A stretch of DNA of 41,259 bases from Bacteroidales bacterium. Lineage in GTDB: Bacteria; Bacteroidota; Bacteroidia; Bacteroidales; UBA932. Shown here one piece after another: positions 40,310-41,259 of this stretch (its first letter is position 1; each line of letters opens with the position of its first letter). Made by a program: the position numbers and the translations under genes. Under the pieces are notes generated by a model. The model was not told the origin of the DNA. It searched no databases and worked only from the letters and a program-made list of their open reading frames with translations. The stretch is from contig JAFYRK010000046.1 of assembly GCA_017559545.1 (NCBI GenBank), forward strand, positions 1-41,259, written 5' to 3'.

Positions 40310-40356
40310 CGTGGATATAAGAATTAGAGTTAAACCTTATTATATTTTTAAAAATT

Positions 40357-41259
40357 ATGAGCACAATTGATTTGACCAAGTACGGCATTACCGACGTCAA
40401 GGAAATCGTACACAACCCGTCTTACGAGGTCCTCTTCGCTGAGGAGACAAAGCCAGAGCTTGAGGGCTACGAGAAAGGCCAGCTCACTGAGCTTGACACT
40501 GTAAACGTAATGACAGGTATCTACACTGGTCGTTCTCCTAAGGATAAGTTCTTCGTAAAGAACGAGGCTAGCGAGGACACAGTATGGTGGACATCAGAGG
40601 AGTACAAGAACGATAATAAGCCAATCACTGAGGAGGCTTGGAACGACCTTAAGGCCAAGGCTGTTGCACAGCTCTCAGGCAAGAAGCTTTATGTTGTAGA
40701 TACATTCTGCGGTACTAACGAGGCAACACGCCTTAAGGTACGCTTCATCATGGAGGTTGCATGGCAGGCACACTTTGTCAAGAACATGTTCATCCGCCCT
40801 ACAGAGGAGGAGCTTGCAAACTACGGCGAGCCTGATTTCGTATGCTACAACGCATCAAAGGCAAAGGTTGACAACTACAAGGAACTCGGCCTCAACTCAG
40901 AGACTGCAACTGTATTCAACCTCAAGTCTAAGGAGCAGGTTATCCTCAACACTTGGTATGGTGGTGAGATGAAGAAGGGTATGTTCTCTCTCATGAACTA
41001 CTACAACCCACTCCGCGGCATCGCTTCAATGCACTGCTCTGCAAACACTAACATGGAAGGCACTAGCTCAGCTATCTTCTTCGGTCTTTCAGGTACAGGT
41101 AAGACTACCCTTTCAACTGATCCTAAGCGTCTGCTCATCGGTGACGACGAGCACGGTTGGGATGACGAGGGCGTATTCAACTACGAGGGTGGCTGCTACG
41201 CTAAGGTTATCAACCTTGATCCAGTTTCTGAGCCAGATATCTACAAGGCTATCCGCCGC
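40357..41259 (+). CDS. pckA: ATP-dependent phosphoenolpyruvate carboxykinase, 5' part
   Basis: The first 301 codons of an ATP-type PEPCK, running off the right edge. It interconverts oxaloacetate and PEP; in Bacteroidota it is central to CO2 fixation during anaerobic succinate formation as well as gluconeogenesis. It starts [20 protein letters not shown] and carries [32 protein letters not shown], the nucleotide-binding [20 protein letters not shown] and the metal-binding [10 protein letters not shown]. Codon use is strongly biased, as in a highly expressed gene. The full length should be about 535 residues. Confidence 0.97.
   Translation, partial: MSTIDLTKYGITDVKEIVHNPSYEVLFAEETKPELEGYEKGQLTELDTVNVMTGIYTGRSPKDKFFVKNEASEDTVWWTSEEYKNDNKPITEEAWNDLKAKAVAQLSGKKLYVVDTFCGTNEATRLKVRFIMEVAWQAHFVKNMFIRPTEEELANYGEPDFVCYNASKAKVDNYKELGLNSETATVFNLKSKEQVILNTWYGGEMKKGMFSLMNYYNPLRGIASMHCSANTNMEGTSSAIFFGLSGTGKTTLSTDPKRLLIGDDEHGWDDEGVFNYEGGCYAKVINLDPVSEPDIYKAIRR

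Noticed and set aside
1..41259. tRNA genes
   Set aside because: Intergenic gaps were scanned by eye for T-arm and acceptor patterns; none seen. A covariance-model scan would be decisive.

Overview
The window is chromosomal DNA from a member of the Bacteroidales. The primary sigma factor is the short 286-residue Bacteroidota form, many genes have the Bacteroidota promoter signature (TTTG, about 19 nt, TAnnTTTG), lipoproteins with Bacteroidota-type BACON and fimbrillin-like modules are present, and the gene pairs degQ-rpoD and tsaD/tamB fit that order. Genus cannot be settled from sequence alone. Almost everything is core housekeeping. No prophage, CRISPR array, tRNA, rRNA gene or complete insertion sequence is visible.

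Layout. 1-325: promoter region pointing out of the window to the left (it resembles an rRNA operon leader) and the promoter of the first gene. 326-3315 (+): polyprenol-phosphate mannosyltransferase, dihydroorotase, EamA transporter. 3426-7856 (-): Tex, ClC channel with CBS domains, small acidic protein. 7970-13799 (-): a tight run degQ, rpoD, argS, ygiQ. 13919-16619 (+): dnaN, a DnaQ/ExoX-type exonuclease and a degenerate fumarylacetoacetase-fold protein. 16657-18274: divergent solute-binding lipoprotein and lipoprotein thioredoxin. 18275-21442: accessory patch with repeated stem-loops, a BACON lipoprotein preceded by a 56-residue peptide gene, an orphan terminator and a decayed IS1634-like transposase. 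21443-24779: FAD oxidoreductase, mnmA and cdd. 24822-24927: the signal recognition particle RNA. 24952-30558: CotH-type lipoprotein, M64 metallopeptidase, FAD dehydrogenase, tsaD. 30659-38339 (+): tamB, RsmI-type methyltransferase, folB, mtaB, metallo-hydrolase. 38371-41259: recQ (-) and the first 301 codons of pckA (+).

Functional themes. Translation and tRNA modification are over-represented (argS, mnmA, tsaD, mtaB, an RsmI-like enzyme, SRP RNA); tsaD makes the t6A37 that MtaB then methylthiolates. Replication and repair are represented by dnaN, the exonuclease and recQ; envelope biogenesis by tamB, degQ and three to four lipoproteins.

The most unusual layer is not a gene system but repeats and odd starts. 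A palindromic intergenic repeat (family A, core GATTGCCACGTC...CGCAATGACG) occurs four times. Two copies are read as protein inside one FAD oxidoreductase, one internally and one forming its C terminus and stop codon; another has grown into a 26-bp tandem array. A second repeat type supplies the start codon of folB. tamB has no ATG, GTG or TTG ahead of its membrane anchor and appears to begin at ATA. I did not find a convincing new multi-gene defence, biosynthetic or secretion system here.
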